Program-made: the position numbers and the translations under genes
The notes under the pieces: model-generated
Databases searched by the model: none
What the model saw: only the letters and a program-made list of their open reading frames with translations
Told to the model about the DNA's origin: nothing
From: an uncultured Rhodospirillales bacterium
GTDB taxonomy: Bacteria; Pseudomonadota; Alphaproteobacteria; CACIAM-22H2
Assembly: GCA_937926175.1 (NCBI GenBank)
Contig: CALANV010000025.1
Coordinates: 31,757 to 95,756, forward strand
Reading direction: 5' to 3'
Length of the DNA stretch: 64,000 nucleotides
Shown: in pieces, positions 43,858-52,024 of the stretch
Layout of the letters: each line of letters starts with the position of its first letter
Position numbering within the stretch: position 1 is the first letter of the stretch

Positions 43858-44073
43858 TTACGGTTGCGCAACGATCCGGGTGCGGGCCGTGCCGGCAACG
43901 CGCGTCGGCAGGCGGCTCATCCAGGCAAAGAACCGGATCAGGACGTTGGCGAACGCCCGTGCCGCTTCGGCACGCGCGCGTCGCTCCAGCTCGATGCCCG
44001 TGAGATGCCAATAGGGATTGTCCTCGGCTTCGATGCCGAGCGGGACTCTCGTGTGTTCCAGATCAGACCGCAT
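43858..44073 (-). CDS. small conserved-looking hypothetical protein
   Basis: A 71-residue frame starting at ATG 44073, with GGAGG six bases upstream. The sequence begins MRSDLEHTRVPLGIEAEDN and contains PYWHLTGIELERRARAEAA, then a hydrophobic NVLIRFFAW and an Arg-rich end. I do not recognise a family. Support for a real gene comes from the strong ribosome-binding site, a terminator 22 bases past the stop, and an AT-rich upstream region with a perfect palindrome (44180-44196). It may be an amphipathic or membrane-associated regulator, but nothing indicates a reaction. Confidence 0.55.
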   Translation of the reverse strand: MRSDLEHTRVPLGIEAEDNPYWHLTGIELERRARAEAARAFANVLIRFFAWMSRLPTRVAGTARTRIVAQP

Positions 44074-44179
44074 GGAAGCCTCCTGCAAAATCGTCCAAGC
44101 GCTTCGGCGGTCCCTCCCGTTCGTTGCAGTGCGTTATGAGAATTATCACGCTGAATCAGGAAGATTCATCTTTCGATAT

Positions 44180-44196
44180 TGCAATGCAGCATTGCA
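44180..44196. promoter_or_regulatory. 17-bp perfect palindrome, candidate operator
   Basis: TGCAATGC-A-GCATTGCA, 107 bases upstream of the small leftward gene, followed closely by another TGCAG. TGCA-rich palindromes of this kind are used by PhaR-type (polyhydroxyalkanoate) and other helix-turn-helix regulators; the link to PhaR is only a resemblance. Confidence 0.5.
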
Positions 44197-44501
44197 GATG
44201 GTGCAGCTGAATCGCGCAGCAGTCTGCCGTCTTTCCGGGCCGCGGTTGGCGCCGGAACGGGCAGGGCAGGCGGTCAGCTCGCCGACCGGACGGGGATGCC
44301 GGCCGGCGGGGCGGCCGAGGCTGCCGGCCATGGCCGGAGGGGCTCGTACTTTGCGCGCGTCGCCCGGAACGTCCGGTTATTCCTAGCCGCTGGCGCCGCC
44401 GGCCCGGGCCCGCGGGACTATGGTCGGCCGGGGATCAATCCGCAGGACAGTAATCCTGAAACGGCTGGGCGGCGCCCTCGCGCCGGGTGGGTAGCTCCGA
44501 A

Positions 44502-44519
44502 GATATGATAAGTCATATC
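44502..44519. promoter_or_regulatory. inverted repeat upstream of thrC, candidate operator
   Basis: GATATGA-taag-TCATATC, two perfect 7-base arms with a 4-base spacer, 112 bases before the thrC start and inside an AT-rich patch. It looks like a MarR/GntR-type operator; the regulator is not identifiable. Confidence 0.45.
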
Positions 44520-44630
44520 AATGAGTTATGCCCATCTCTCCCGTGCGCCGGGTGGCGCGGGATCGTCCTTGCCGCCGCCGCGCCCGGGGGCTAGTCTCGC
44601 CGCCTCGTTGACGTCCCGAGGAAAACGGCC

Positions 44631-46031
44631 TTGCTCTACGTGTCGACCCGGGGGACAGCCCCGGCGCTTGCTTTTGACGATGTTCTGCTCACCGGGCTCG
44701 CCCGGGACGGCGGCCTCTACGTGCCCGAAACGTGGCCGCGCCTCGGCAAGACCGAGCTGCGCGCGCTCGCCGGCCGGCCCTATGCCGAGATCGCGTTCGC
44801 GATTCTCCGCCCCTATGTCGGCGGCACGATCGCCGATCGCGACCTCGCCGACATCATTGCCGATGCCTATCGCGATTTCGGCCACCCGGCCGTGGCGCCG
44901 CTTCGGCAGCTCGACGCCAACGACTTCCTGCTCGAGCTGTTTCACGGCCCCACGCTCGCGTTCAAGGACTATGCGCTGCAGCTCGTCGGCCGGCTGTTCG
45001 ATCACGTGCTCAAGGCGAAGGGGCGCCGCATCACTATCGTCGGCGCCACGTCGGGCGACACCGGCTCGGCCGCGATCGAGGCCAGCCGCGACCGCGAGGC
45101 GATCGACATCTTCATCCTGCACCCCAAGGGGCGGACGTCCGAGGTGCAGCGCCGGCAGATGACGACGGTCGCCGCACCGAACGTGCACAACATCGCGATC
45201 GAGGGTACGTTCGACGACTGTCAGGACATCGTGAAGGCGATGTTCAACGACGCCGCCTTCCGCGACGAGTTCAACCTGTCGGCGGTCAACTCGATCAACT
45301 GGGCGCGCATCGCCGCGCAGATCGTCTACTACGTCGCGGCCGCGCTCACGCTCGGCGCGCCCGCGCGCCGCGTCGCCTTCGCGGTGCCGACCGGCAATTT
45401 CGGCAACGTGTTCGCGGCCTATGCGGCGGCGCAGATGGGGCTGCCCGTGGCCCGGCTCGTCATCGGCTCCAACCGCAACGACATCCTGGCGCGGCTCGTC
45501 GCGACCGGGACGATGGCGATCGCGCCGGTCGAGCCCTCCCTCAGCCCGAGCATGGACATCCAGGTGTCGAGCAACTTTGAACGTCTACTGTTCGACCTCT
45601 ACGGTCGCAACGGCGGGCAGATCGCCAGGCTCATGCAGCGCTTCCGCAGGCACGGCCGCCTTGACCTCGCCAAGGGGCGGTGGGCGCGGTTCACGCGCCT
45701 GTTTGCCGGCGCGCGCGTCGACGACGAGGCGACGCTCGCGACGATCCGCGACGTCTGGCAGCGCACGGGCGAGATCGTCGATCCGCACACGGCCGTCGGA
45801 ATCGCGGCCGCGCGCAGTGTCGAACGCGACCCGTCGGTGCCGCTCGTCGCACTCGCCTGCGCGCATCCGGCGAAGTTCCCCGATGCCGTCGAGAAGGCGA
45901 CCGGGATAAAACCGAAGCTTCCGGCACGTCTGGCCGATCTGTTCGAGCGGCCGGAACGCGTCACCACGCTTCCCAACGACGTTCGCGCGGTCCAGGACTT
46001 CGTCCGGTCGCGCGTGAGGGTGTTCGCATGA
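44631..46031 (+). CDS. thrC: threonine synthase
   Basis: PLP enzyme converting O-phosphohomoserine to threonine; 466 residues, the longer type found in proteobacteria and fungi. TTG start at 44631 with GAGGAA seven bases upstream. The PLP Lys is in GPTLAFKDYALQL, followed by VGATSGDTGSAAIEA and VPTGNFGNVFAAY. Its stop overlaps the M16 peptidase start (ATGA), the usual thrC-M16 pairing of alphaproteobacteria. The companion homoserine kinase thrB lies at 52.8 kb on the other strand. Confidence 0.96.
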   Translation: MLYVSTRGTAPALAFDDVLLTGLARDGGLYVPETWPRLGKTELRALAGRPYAEIAFAILRPYVGGTIADRDLADIIADAYRDFGHPAVAPLRQLDANDFLLELFHGPTLAFKDYALQLVGRLFDHVLKAKGRRITIVGATSGDTGSAAIEASRDREAIDIFILHPKGRTSEVQRRQMTTVAAPNVHNIAIEGTFDDCQDIVKAMFNDAAFRDEFNLSAVNSINWARIAAQIVYYVAAALTLGAPARRVAFAVPTGNFGNVFAAYAAAQMGLPVARLVIGSNRNDILARLVATGTMAIAPVEPSLSPSMDIQVSSNFERLLFDLYGRNGGQIARLMQRFRRHGRLDLAKGRWARFTRLFAGARVDDEATLATIRDVWQRTGEIVDPHTAVGIAAARSVERDPSVPLVALACAHPAKFPDAVEKATGIKPKLPARLADLFERPERVTTLPNDVRAVQDFVRSRVRVFA

Positions 46032-47305
46032 CCGTTCGCGTGACCACACTTTCCAACGGATTGCGCATCGCAACCGACGCCATGCCGGAGATCGAGACGG
46101 TCTCGGTCGGCGTCTACATCGGCGTCGGCACGCGCCAGGAGCCGGCCGAGGCGAACGGGGTCGCGCATCTGCTCGAGCACATGGCGTTCAAGGGGACGAC
46201 GACGCGCTCGGCGCGGCGCATCGCCGAGGAGATCGAGGCCGTCGGCGGCCAGATGAACGCGCATACCGGGCGCGAGCAGACGGCCTATTACATCAAGGTG
46301 CTGAAGGACGATCTGCCGCTCGCCGTCGACATACTGGCCGACATCCTGCAGCGCTCGGTGTTCGACCCCGTCGAGTTCGAGCGCGAGCGCGGCGTCATCC
46401 TGCAGGAGCTCGGTCAGGTGGTCGATACGCCCGACGACGTGATCTTCGACCACTTCCAGGAAATCGCCTATCCCGACCAGGCGCTCGGGCGTCCCGTCCT
46501 GGGACGCGCCGAGATCATCGAGCGGCTGCCGCGCGCCGCCCTCGTCGAGTTCCAGCTGCGCCATTACGGCGCGCGCAACATGGTCGTCGTCGCCGCGGGC
46601 GCGGTCGAGCACGACGCGCTGGTCGATCTCGTCTCGCGCAGCTTCACCGAGGTGCCGACCGAGGCGGACGGCTCCTATGACGCGGCCGTGTATGTCGGCG
46701 GCGAGTTCCGCGACGAAAAGGACCTCGAGCAGGTCCACCTCGTGCTCGGTTTTCCCGGTGTCGCGTATGACGACCCCGACTATTACGCCGCGCATGTGCT
46801 CTCGACCATGCTCGGCGGCGGCATGTCGTCACGCCTTTTCCAGGAGATCCGCGAGAAGCACGGGTTGTGCTACGCGATCTCGTCGTTCTCCAGCTCGTTC
46901 CTCGATGCCGGCGTCTTCGGCATCTATACCGGCACCGGCGAGGCCGAGGTCGCCGAACTCGTGCCGATGCTGATCGACGAGCTTGCGGCGGTGTTCGAGC
47001 CGGCGCCCGAGGAGGAGGTGCGCCGTGCGCGCACGCAGATGAAGGCGGGGCTGCTCATGTCGCTCGAGAGCAGCAATGCGCGCATGGATGCGCTGGGTTC
47101 GCAGATTCTGACGTATGGCCGCCCGCTTTCGCCGGCGGAGCTCGCCGCACACATCGACGCGGTCGATGCCGACCACGTCGCGCGCGTTGCGCGTCGCATT
47201 CTGACGGGGCCGCCGACGCTCGCGGCAATGGGACCGTTGCGGAATCTGCCGTCGCTCGACGGGATCGCACGCCGGATGGGAACGCGTCGGCTGCTTCAGG
47301 CGTGA
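46028..47305 (+). CDS. M16 family zinc peptidase (mitochondrial processing peptidase-like)
   Basis: Pitrilysin-family protease of 425 residues, related to the beta subunit of the mitochondrial processing peptidase. The inverted zinc motif GVAHLLEHMAFKGT (HxxEH) is near residue 50, with the third ligand Glu in GVILQELGQV. The Gly-rich MLGGGMSSRLFQEIREKHGLCY of the C-terminal half is typical. It is translationally coupled to thrC and overlaps the convergent yqgE by 10 bases. Confidence 0.94.
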   Translation: MTVRVTTLSNGLRIATDAMPEIETVSVGVYIGVGTRQEPAEANGVAHLLEHMAFKGTTTRSARRIAEEIEAVGGQMNAHTGREQTAYYIKVLKDDLPLAVDILADILQRSVFDPVEFERERGVILQELGQVVDTPDDVIFDHFQEIAYPDQALGRPVLGRAEIIERLPRAALVEFQLRHYGARNMVVVAAGAVEHDALVDLVSRSFTEVPTEADGSYDAAVYVGGEFRDEKDLEQVHLVLGFPGVAYDDPDYYAAHVLSTMLGGGMSSRLFQEIREKHGLCYAISSFSSSFLDAGVFGIYTGTGEAEVAELVPMLIDELAAVFEPAPEEEVRRARTQMKAGLLMSLESSNARMDALGSQILTYGRPLSPAELAAHIDAVDADHVARVARRILTGPPTLAAMGPLRNLPSLDGIARRMGTRRLLQA

Positions 47306-47871
47306 CCGGACAGGCTCGACAGCGAGGTCGGGTTGATACCGATCTTGGCCATCGCGTTCTGCCACATGTGCTCAAGGTCGCTCCCGAACACGAGCTCGGG
47401 ATCGGCCGGCACGTTCAGCCAGCCGTTGGCGGCCATCTCGGTTTCGAGCTGCCCCGGACCCCAGCCGGCGTAGCCGAGCGCCAGGATGCTGCTGCGGGGA
47501 CCTTCGCCTTCGGCGATCGCGCGCAGGATGTCCACGGTCGCGGTCAGTGCGAAGCCGCTGGTGACCAGCATCGTACCTTCGCGCACGTAATCGTCGGAGT
47601 GCAGCACGAAGCCGCGGCCCGACTCGACGGGACCGCCGAAATGAACGCGGATCTGCTGCGTACGCGGCCCGGTCTTGATGTTGAGCTGTTCGAGCAGATC
47701 GGGAAACGACAACTGATCGAACAGCTTGTTGACGACCAGGCCCATCGCGCCCTCGTCGTTGTGGGCGCAGATGTAGATCACCGCACGCTCGAAGCGCGGA
47801 TCACTCATCTGCGGCATCGCGACCAGCAGATTCCCGGTGAGTGACTCCGTTTGTGTGGTCTTCAGCGGCAT
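47296..47871 (-). CDS. YqgE/AlgH family protein
   Basis: Protein of the DUF179/UPF0301 family, 191 residues from the ATG at 47871. GNLLVAMPQMSDPRFERAVIY at the N-terminus, HNDEGAMGLVVNK, VHFGGPVESGRGFVLH and GYAGWGPGQLETE are the family's signature stretches. AlgH was linked to alginate regulation in Pseudomonas, but the biochemical role is not settled. It is divergent from the DsbD-like gene, with 189 bases between. Confidence 0.93.
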   Translation of the reverse strand: MPLKTTQTESLTGNLLVAMPQMSDPRFERAVIYICAHNDEGAMGLVVNKLFDQLSFPDLLEQLNIKTGPRTQQIRVHFGGPVESGRGFVLHSDDYVREGTMLVTSGFALTATVDILRAIAEGEGPRSSILALGYAGWGPGQLETEMAANGWLNVPADPELVFGSDLEHMWQNAMAKIGINPTSLSSLSGHA

Positions 47872-48060
47872 GGCTATCAAATATGGCTTCGATCCGGTTA
47901 AAACAAGCCTACGCCCTGGCCCGGCGCGACGTCCACCCCGCAAGGCGGGGATACGCGCCTTCGGCTTCGACCGCTACTATATAGAAGAGAGGGCTCGAGT
48001 GAATCGTTCCTTGGGTGAATCGCCCCATTTTTCCGGCGGGCGGCAACGGTAACGAAGTCG

Positions 48061-50208
48061 ATGTGGATGTCGCTCCGGCGGGTTCTCGTGCTGTTTGCGG
48101 CGGGGCTGGGCTTGACCGGCGCCGCGTGCGGACCGGTGCATGCCGAGCCCGCGTCGTCCTGGAGCCGCAATGATCATGCCGCCGTGCGCCTCGTCTCGGC
48201 CGTCGCGGCGACCGGCACCGCCGAACGCCTTCGCCTCGGCCTGCAGTTTCAGCTGGCGCCGGGCTGGAAGATCTACTGGCGCTCGCCGGGCGACGCCGGC
48301 TTTCCGCCGCGCATCGACTGGAGCGGGTCCGACAATCTGGCGCGTGCCGATATCCGCTGGCCGGCCCCGGTGCGGTTCGAGCTGTTCGGGTTGGAAACGT
48401 TCGGTTACGGCGGCGAGATCGTGCTGCCGATCGACGTCACGCTGCAGCGTCCGGGCGAACCGCTGCGCCTCGACGCGCGCGTCGACTACCTCGTCTGCGA
48501 GAAGATCTGCATTCCATACCAGGCGGATCTCGCGCTGGTACTCCCGGCCGGACCGGCGCGCCCCGGCGCCTTCGCGCATCTCATCGACCGTTTCAATGCG
48601 CGCGTGCCGGGCGACGGCACGGCCGTCGGCCTTGCCATCGAGCGCGTCGATTGGCTGGACGGCGCCGAGCCGCAGCTGATCGTCGCGGCGCGCAGCGTTG
48701 AGCCGTTCACGTCCCCCGACGTTCTCGTCGAGGCGCCGGGCCCGTGGAGCTTCGGCCGGCCCGTGCCGGCGCTGCGCGACGGCGGCCGTGCGGTTGAGCT
48801 GCGCGTGCCGGTTCGTCTCGAAGCGACGGACGGCATGCGCGACCTCGTCGGCCGGTCCGTCACCCTGACGCTCATCGACGGCGGGCGTGCCGCCGAGCGG
48901 ACGCTCGGCGTCGGCCGGCGCACGGCACCTGCGGCCACGGGTTTTCTCGGCATCCTCGCGCTCGCGGTGCTGGGCGGTTTGATTCTGAACGTGATGCCGT
49001 GCGTGATGCCGGTGCTGTCGCTGAAGCTGCTCAACGTCGTCGCTCATGCGGGCGCCGCACAGGCCGCCATTCGCCGCAACTTCGTGGCGTCGGCGGCAGG
49101 CATCGTCGCATCGTTCCTGGTGCTCGCGGCCGCGCTCGCCGGCCTCAAGACGGCAGGGCTGGCGGTCGGCTGGGGGATTCAGTTCCAGCAGCCGCTCTTC
49201 CTGGTTTTTCTGATCGTGCTGCTCGCCGTCTTCGCCGCGAATCTGTGGGGCTGGTTCGAAATCCGCGTACCCGGCGCACTGGCGAACGTCGCCGCGCGCG
49301 CAGGCGGCACGCGCGGGGCGCAGGACGACGTCGTCGGATCGTTTCTGACGGGCGCGCTCGCGACGCTGCTCGCCACGCCGTGCTCGGCGCCGTTTCTCGG
49401 GACCGCGATCGGCTTCGCGCTCGCGGCCGGCCCGGCCGAGATCTTCGCGGTGTTCGCCGCCGTCGGGGCCGGCCTCGCGCTGCCTTATCTTGCCGTCGCC
49501 CTGGTGCCGCGGCTCGCGCGCCTGCTGCCGCGCCCCGGCGCCTGGATGGTGGTGTTGCGGCGCCTGCTGGGCGTGGCCCTGCTCGGCACCGCCGTGTGGC
49601 TGCTGTCCATCCTCGTCGTCCAGATCGGAACTCGTGCCACGCTCGCGCTTGCGAGCGTGGTCGTGCTCCTGCTTGCGTTCCTGTGGGTCGTGCGCGAGGC
49701 CGGCGAATCGCGCCGCTGGCTGCGGCCGCTCGGGCTCGTCGCGCTCGGCGCGGTTGCGTTCGCGACGCCGCTTGCGCTCCGCGCACATTCGGTGCCGCCG
49801 TCTGCTGCGGCCGAACCCGGCTGGCGCGGCTTCGATCGCGGCGAGATCGATCGCCTCGTCGCTGATGGTCGCGTCGTGTTCGTCGACGTCACCGCCGACT
49901 GGTGCATCACGTGTCAGGCGAACAAGACGCTCGTGCTCTCGCGTGGCGAGGTTGCCCGTCGCCTGGCGGGCGAGGGGCCGGAGGGAACCCGGGTCGTCGC
50001 CATGCGCGCCGACTGGACGCTGCCCGACCCGCGGATCGCCGACTATCTCGCGAGCTTCGGGCGGTACGGCATCCCCTTCAACGTCGTCTATGGTCCCGGC
50101 GCGCCGGCCGGCATCGTGCTGCCCGAACTGCTGTCGTCCGACGTCGTGCTCGCGGCGCTCGATCGCGCGGCGGGCCGTGCCGATGCGCGCGCGGATCCCG
50201 CGCGGTAA
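48061..50208 (+). CDS. three-domain thiol-disulfide reductase of the DsbD/ScsB type
   Basis: Carries electrons from cytoplasmic thioredoxin across the inner membrane to periplasmic partners. The 715-residue protein has a signal peptide, an N-terminal periplasmic DsbD-alpha-like domain with Cys146 and Cys150 (VCEKIC), a membrane core of about eight helices with the Cys pair Cys314 (NVMPCVMPV) and Cys441 (ATPCSAPFL), and a C-terminal thioredoxin domain with the active site DWCITC (615-618). The long N-terminal domain (about 280 residues) fits ScsB better than E. coli DsbD. A peroxiredoxin gene follows, so it may supply periplasmic or envelope redox defence. Confidence 0.9.
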   Translation: MWMSLRRVLVLFAAGLGLTGAACGPVHAEPASSWSRNDHAAVRLVSAVAATGTAERLRLGLQFQLAPGWKIYWRSPGDAGFPPRIDWSGSDNLARADIRWPAPVRFELFGLETFGYGGEIVLPIDVTLQRPGEPLRLDARVDYLVCEKICIPYQADLALVLPAGPARPGAFAHLIDRFNARVPGDGTAVGLAIERVDWLDGAEPQLIVAARSVEPFTSPDVLVEAPGPWSFGRPVPALRDGGRAVELRVPVRLEATDGMRDLVGRSVTLTLIDGGRAAERTLGVGRRTAPAATGFLGILALAVLGGLILNVMPCVMPVLSLKLLNVVAHAGAAQAAIRRNFVASAAGIVASFLVLAAALAGLKTAGLAVGWGIQFQQPLFLVFLIVLLAVFAANLWGWFEIRVPGALANVAARAGGTRGAQDDVVGSFLTGALATLLATPCSAPFLGTAIGFALAAGPAEIFAVFAAVGAGLALPYLAVALVPRLARLLPRPGAWMVVLRRLLGVALLGTAVWLLSILVVQIGTRATLALASVVVLLLAFLWVVREAGESRRWLRPLGLVALGAVAFATPLALRAHSVPPSAAAEPGWRGFDRGEIDRLVADGRVVFVDVTADWCITCQANKTLVLSRGEVARRLAGEGPEGTRVVAMRADWTLPDPRIADYLASFGRYGIPFNVVYGPGAPAGIVLPELLSSDVVLAALDRAAGRADARADPAR

Positions 50209-50223
50209 GCCGGGCCGCGGGCG

Positions 50224-50251
50224 TTTGATGCACGCGCGGCAGCGGTATAAA
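50224..50251 (+). promoter_or_regulatory. probable promoter of the peroxiredoxin gene
   Basis: TTTGAT (50224-50229) and TATAAA (50246-50251) with 16-base spacing, about 75 bases upstream of the peroxiredoxin start, in a short AT-rich island (GGTATAAAAATAG). Confidence 0.5.
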
Positions 50252-50325
50252 AATAGCGTCGGGAGGCTGTGGAGGTCGGCCGCAGCGTTCGCAACCGCAC
50301 TCGATCCACGAGAAGGGACAAAGAC

Positions 50326-50805
50326 ATGATCAAGGTCGGAGACAAGATTCCCTCGGTCAAGCTCAAGTACATGTCCAAGGAAGGCGTGAAGGACATCACC
50401 ACCGACGAACTGTTCAAAGGCAAGGTCGTCCTGTTCGGCCTGCCCGGCGCGTTCACGCCGACCTGCTCGGCGAAGCATCTGCCGGGCTTCGTTCAGCACG
50501 CCGACCAGATCCGGGCCAAGGGCGTGGATCGCATCGTCTGCCTGTCCGTGAACGATGCCTTCGTCATGGATGCGTGGGGCAAGAGCCAGAACGTCGGCGA
50601 CAAGGTGATGATGGTCGCGGACGGCAATGCCGATTTCGCCAGGGCCGTGGGGCTCGAGTTGGACGTCACCGCCAATGGCATGGGCACGCGCATCCGCCGC
50701 TTCTCGGCGATCATCGAGGACGGCGTCGTCAAGCAGCTCAATGTCGAGAAGCCGGGTGCGTTCGAGGTCTCGAATGCCGAGACGATTCTGCAGCAACTGG
50801 GGTGA
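50326..50805 (+). CDS. peroxiredoxin, Prx5-type
   Basis: Thiol peroxidase of 159 residues from the ATG at 50326 with AGAAGGG upstream. The peroxidatic Cys is in GLPGAFTPTCSAKHLPGF, the hallmark of the Prx5 (AhpE-like/glutaredoxin- or thioredoxin-dependent) group. VCLSVNDAFVMDAWGK and the C-terminal FEVSNAETILQQL are also typical. It reduces hydrogen peroxide and alkyl hydroperoxides. It has its own promoter and a clear terminator. Confidence 0.94.
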   Translation: MIKVGDKIPSVKLKYMSKEGVKDITTDELFKGKVVLFGLPGAFTPTCSAKHLPGFVQHADQIRAKGVDRIVCLSVNDAFVMDAWGKSQNVGDKVMMVADGNADFARAVGLELDVTANGMGTRIRRFSAIIEDGVVKQLNVEKPGAFEVSNAETILQQLG

Positions 50806-50831
50806 CGCATTCGGGTTGCGATGCGCATTCG

Positions 50832-50875
50832 GAAGGGTGGGGAACGGTTCTGTTCCTGTCCCCGCCCTTCTTCTT
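50832..50875 (+). terminator. Rho-independent terminator of the peroxiredoxin gene
   Basis: Stem GAAGGGTGGGGA/TCCCCGCCCTTC with one mismatch around a 15-base loop, followed by TTCTT. It lies 27 bases past the stop. Confidence 0.75.
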
Positions 50876-51053
50876 GACGGGCCGCGCCCATGACCGTCAG
50901 GTGCGGGCGGCCGGCCGAACAAAGCACCGCCGGCTGACGGCTTGCCGCAGCCGGGCATGATTCATCGATGGTAGGAGGCGCCCGGAACAGGCAGGCGTTG
51001 AAAAGCGCCTGCTTCAGCAACCGGAACGGCTGCAAGGGCCGTGTTAGGAGGAA

Positions 51054-51449
51054 ATGATGAGACAGGGTTTGTTTGTATTGGCCGTTGCGGCCGCACTGGT
51101 GAGCGCCGGCAGCGCGTCGGCGGACGACAAGGCAAAGCAGGGCGCGACCATCTTCAAGCGTCAATGCGGCGCCTGCCATACGGTTGAGCCGGGCAAGAAC
51201 CGCGTCGGCCCGTCGCTTGCGGGCGTGTACGGGGAGAAGTCGGGATCGGTCGAGGGCTTCAACTACTCGCCGGCGATGAAGAAGGCCGACGTCGTCTGGA
51301 ACGAGGAGAACCTTGCCAAGTATCTCGCCGATCCGAAAGGATTCATCCCCGGCAACAGGATGGCTTTCGCCGGCCTCAAGAAAGAGGACGAGCGCGAGGC
51401 CGTGATCGAGTATCTCGAATCCGTCAAGAAGGGGGCTGGCGCAAGCTGA
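51054..51449 (+). CDS. class I c-type cytochrome, cytochrome c2-like
   Basis: Periplasmic electron carrier, 131 residues. Signal peptide MMRQGLFVLAVAAALVSAG with cleavage near ASADD. The haem site is FKRQCGACHTVEP (CxxCH), and the axial Met is in the FIPGNRMAFAGLKKE segment. The length after cleavage and the GPSLAGVYGEKSGS stretch fit cytochrome c2/c550, a likely donor for the aa3 oxidase encoded at 35-41 kb. A strong AGGAGGAA precedes two adjacent ATGs. The 250-base upstream gap has the peroxiredoxin terminator and a GTTG/CAAC, AAGC/GCTT hairpin near 50997-51021. Confidence 0.93.
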   Translation: MMRQGLFVLAVAAALVSAGSASADDKAKQGATIFKRQCGACHTVEPGKNRVGPSLAGVYGEKSGSVEGFNYSPAMKKADVVWNEENLAKYLADPKGFIPGNRMAFAGLKKEDEREAVIEYLESVKKGAGAS

Positions 51450-51547
51450 CCCTTCGCGATTCGCCTCACGCGCCCATGACGGGTGCGTGGGGCCTCCTTG
51501 CCGCCTCGCGGCAGGCGACGCGGCATCGTCCCCGGAAATCTTCCTCC

Positions 51548-52024
51548 CTAAAAATCCTCGCGGCGTGCGGCGCCCGTTTCGCGGAACGCGGCGATGGCGG
51601 CGCGCGCCAGCGCATCGGCGCGCTCGTTCTCCGGATGCCCGGCATGTCCGCGCACCCAGTGCCATTCCACCTGGTGGGGGGCGAGTGCTGCCTCCAGCCG
51701 TTGCCACAGATCGACGTTCTTCACCGGCTTCTTGTCCGCGGTCCGCCAGCCGTTGCGCTTCCAGTCGTGGATCCAGCGCGTGATGCCGTCCCTGAGATAG
51801 GTGGAATCGGTATGGATGCGCACGCGGGCCGGGCGTTTCAGCGCCTCCAGGCCGCGGATCGCGGCGAGCAGCTCCATGCGGTTGTTCGTCGTCATCGCTT
51901 CGGCGCCGGACAGTTCCTTTTCGTGCCCGCGCCAGCGCAGGATGACGCCCCAGCCGCCGGGGCCGGGATTGCCGCTGCAGGCGCCGTCGGTGAAGAGATC
52001 GACGATGTCGGATGCGTCGGTCAC
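51548..52024 (-). CDS. rnhA: ribonuclease HI
   Basis: Degrades RNA in RNA-DNA hybrids. A GTG start at 52024 overlaps the upstream stop (GTGA) and gives 158 residues. Catalytic residues are visible in VDLFTDGACSGNPGPGGW (Asp), NNRMELLAAIRGLEAL (Glu), HTDSTYLRDGI (Asp) and the C-terminal WVRGHAGHPENERADALA (His, Asp). In alphaproteobacteria rnhA commonly follows ispH-thrB, and here a SIMPL protein gene is placed between thrB and rnhA. Confidence 0.96.
   Translation of the reverse strand: MTDASDIVDLFTDGACSGNPGPGGWGVILRWRGHEKELSGAEAMTTNNRMELLAAIRGLEALKRPARVRIHTDSTYLRDGITRWIHDWKRNGWRTADKKPVKNVDLWQRLEAALAPHQVEWHWVRGHAGHPENERADALARAAIAAFRETGAARREDF

Larger units (their letters stand above)
44074..44630. 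other. gene-poor regulatory stretch upstream of thrC
   Basis: About 560 bases without a convincing gene. The left part (44130-44200) is unusually AT-rich for this genome, with GAATC/GATTC arms near 44154-44168 and the 17-base palindrome. The middle (44225-44480) is GC-rich and featureless. The right end carries an inverted repeat (44502-44519) before thrC. It probably holds promoters for the small leftward gene and for thrC. Confidence 0.5.

Noticed and set aside
44179..44508. 109-codon rightward frame in the gene-poor region before thrC
   Set aside because: It is low complexity, Gly/Ala/Arg-rich, without a ribosome-binding site or motif, and its start overlaps the palindrome.
47980..48060. 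Heat-shock-type promoter before the DsbD-like gene (CTTG and CCCCAT elements)
   Set aside because: The spacing between the two elements is far too short for a sigma-32 promoter.
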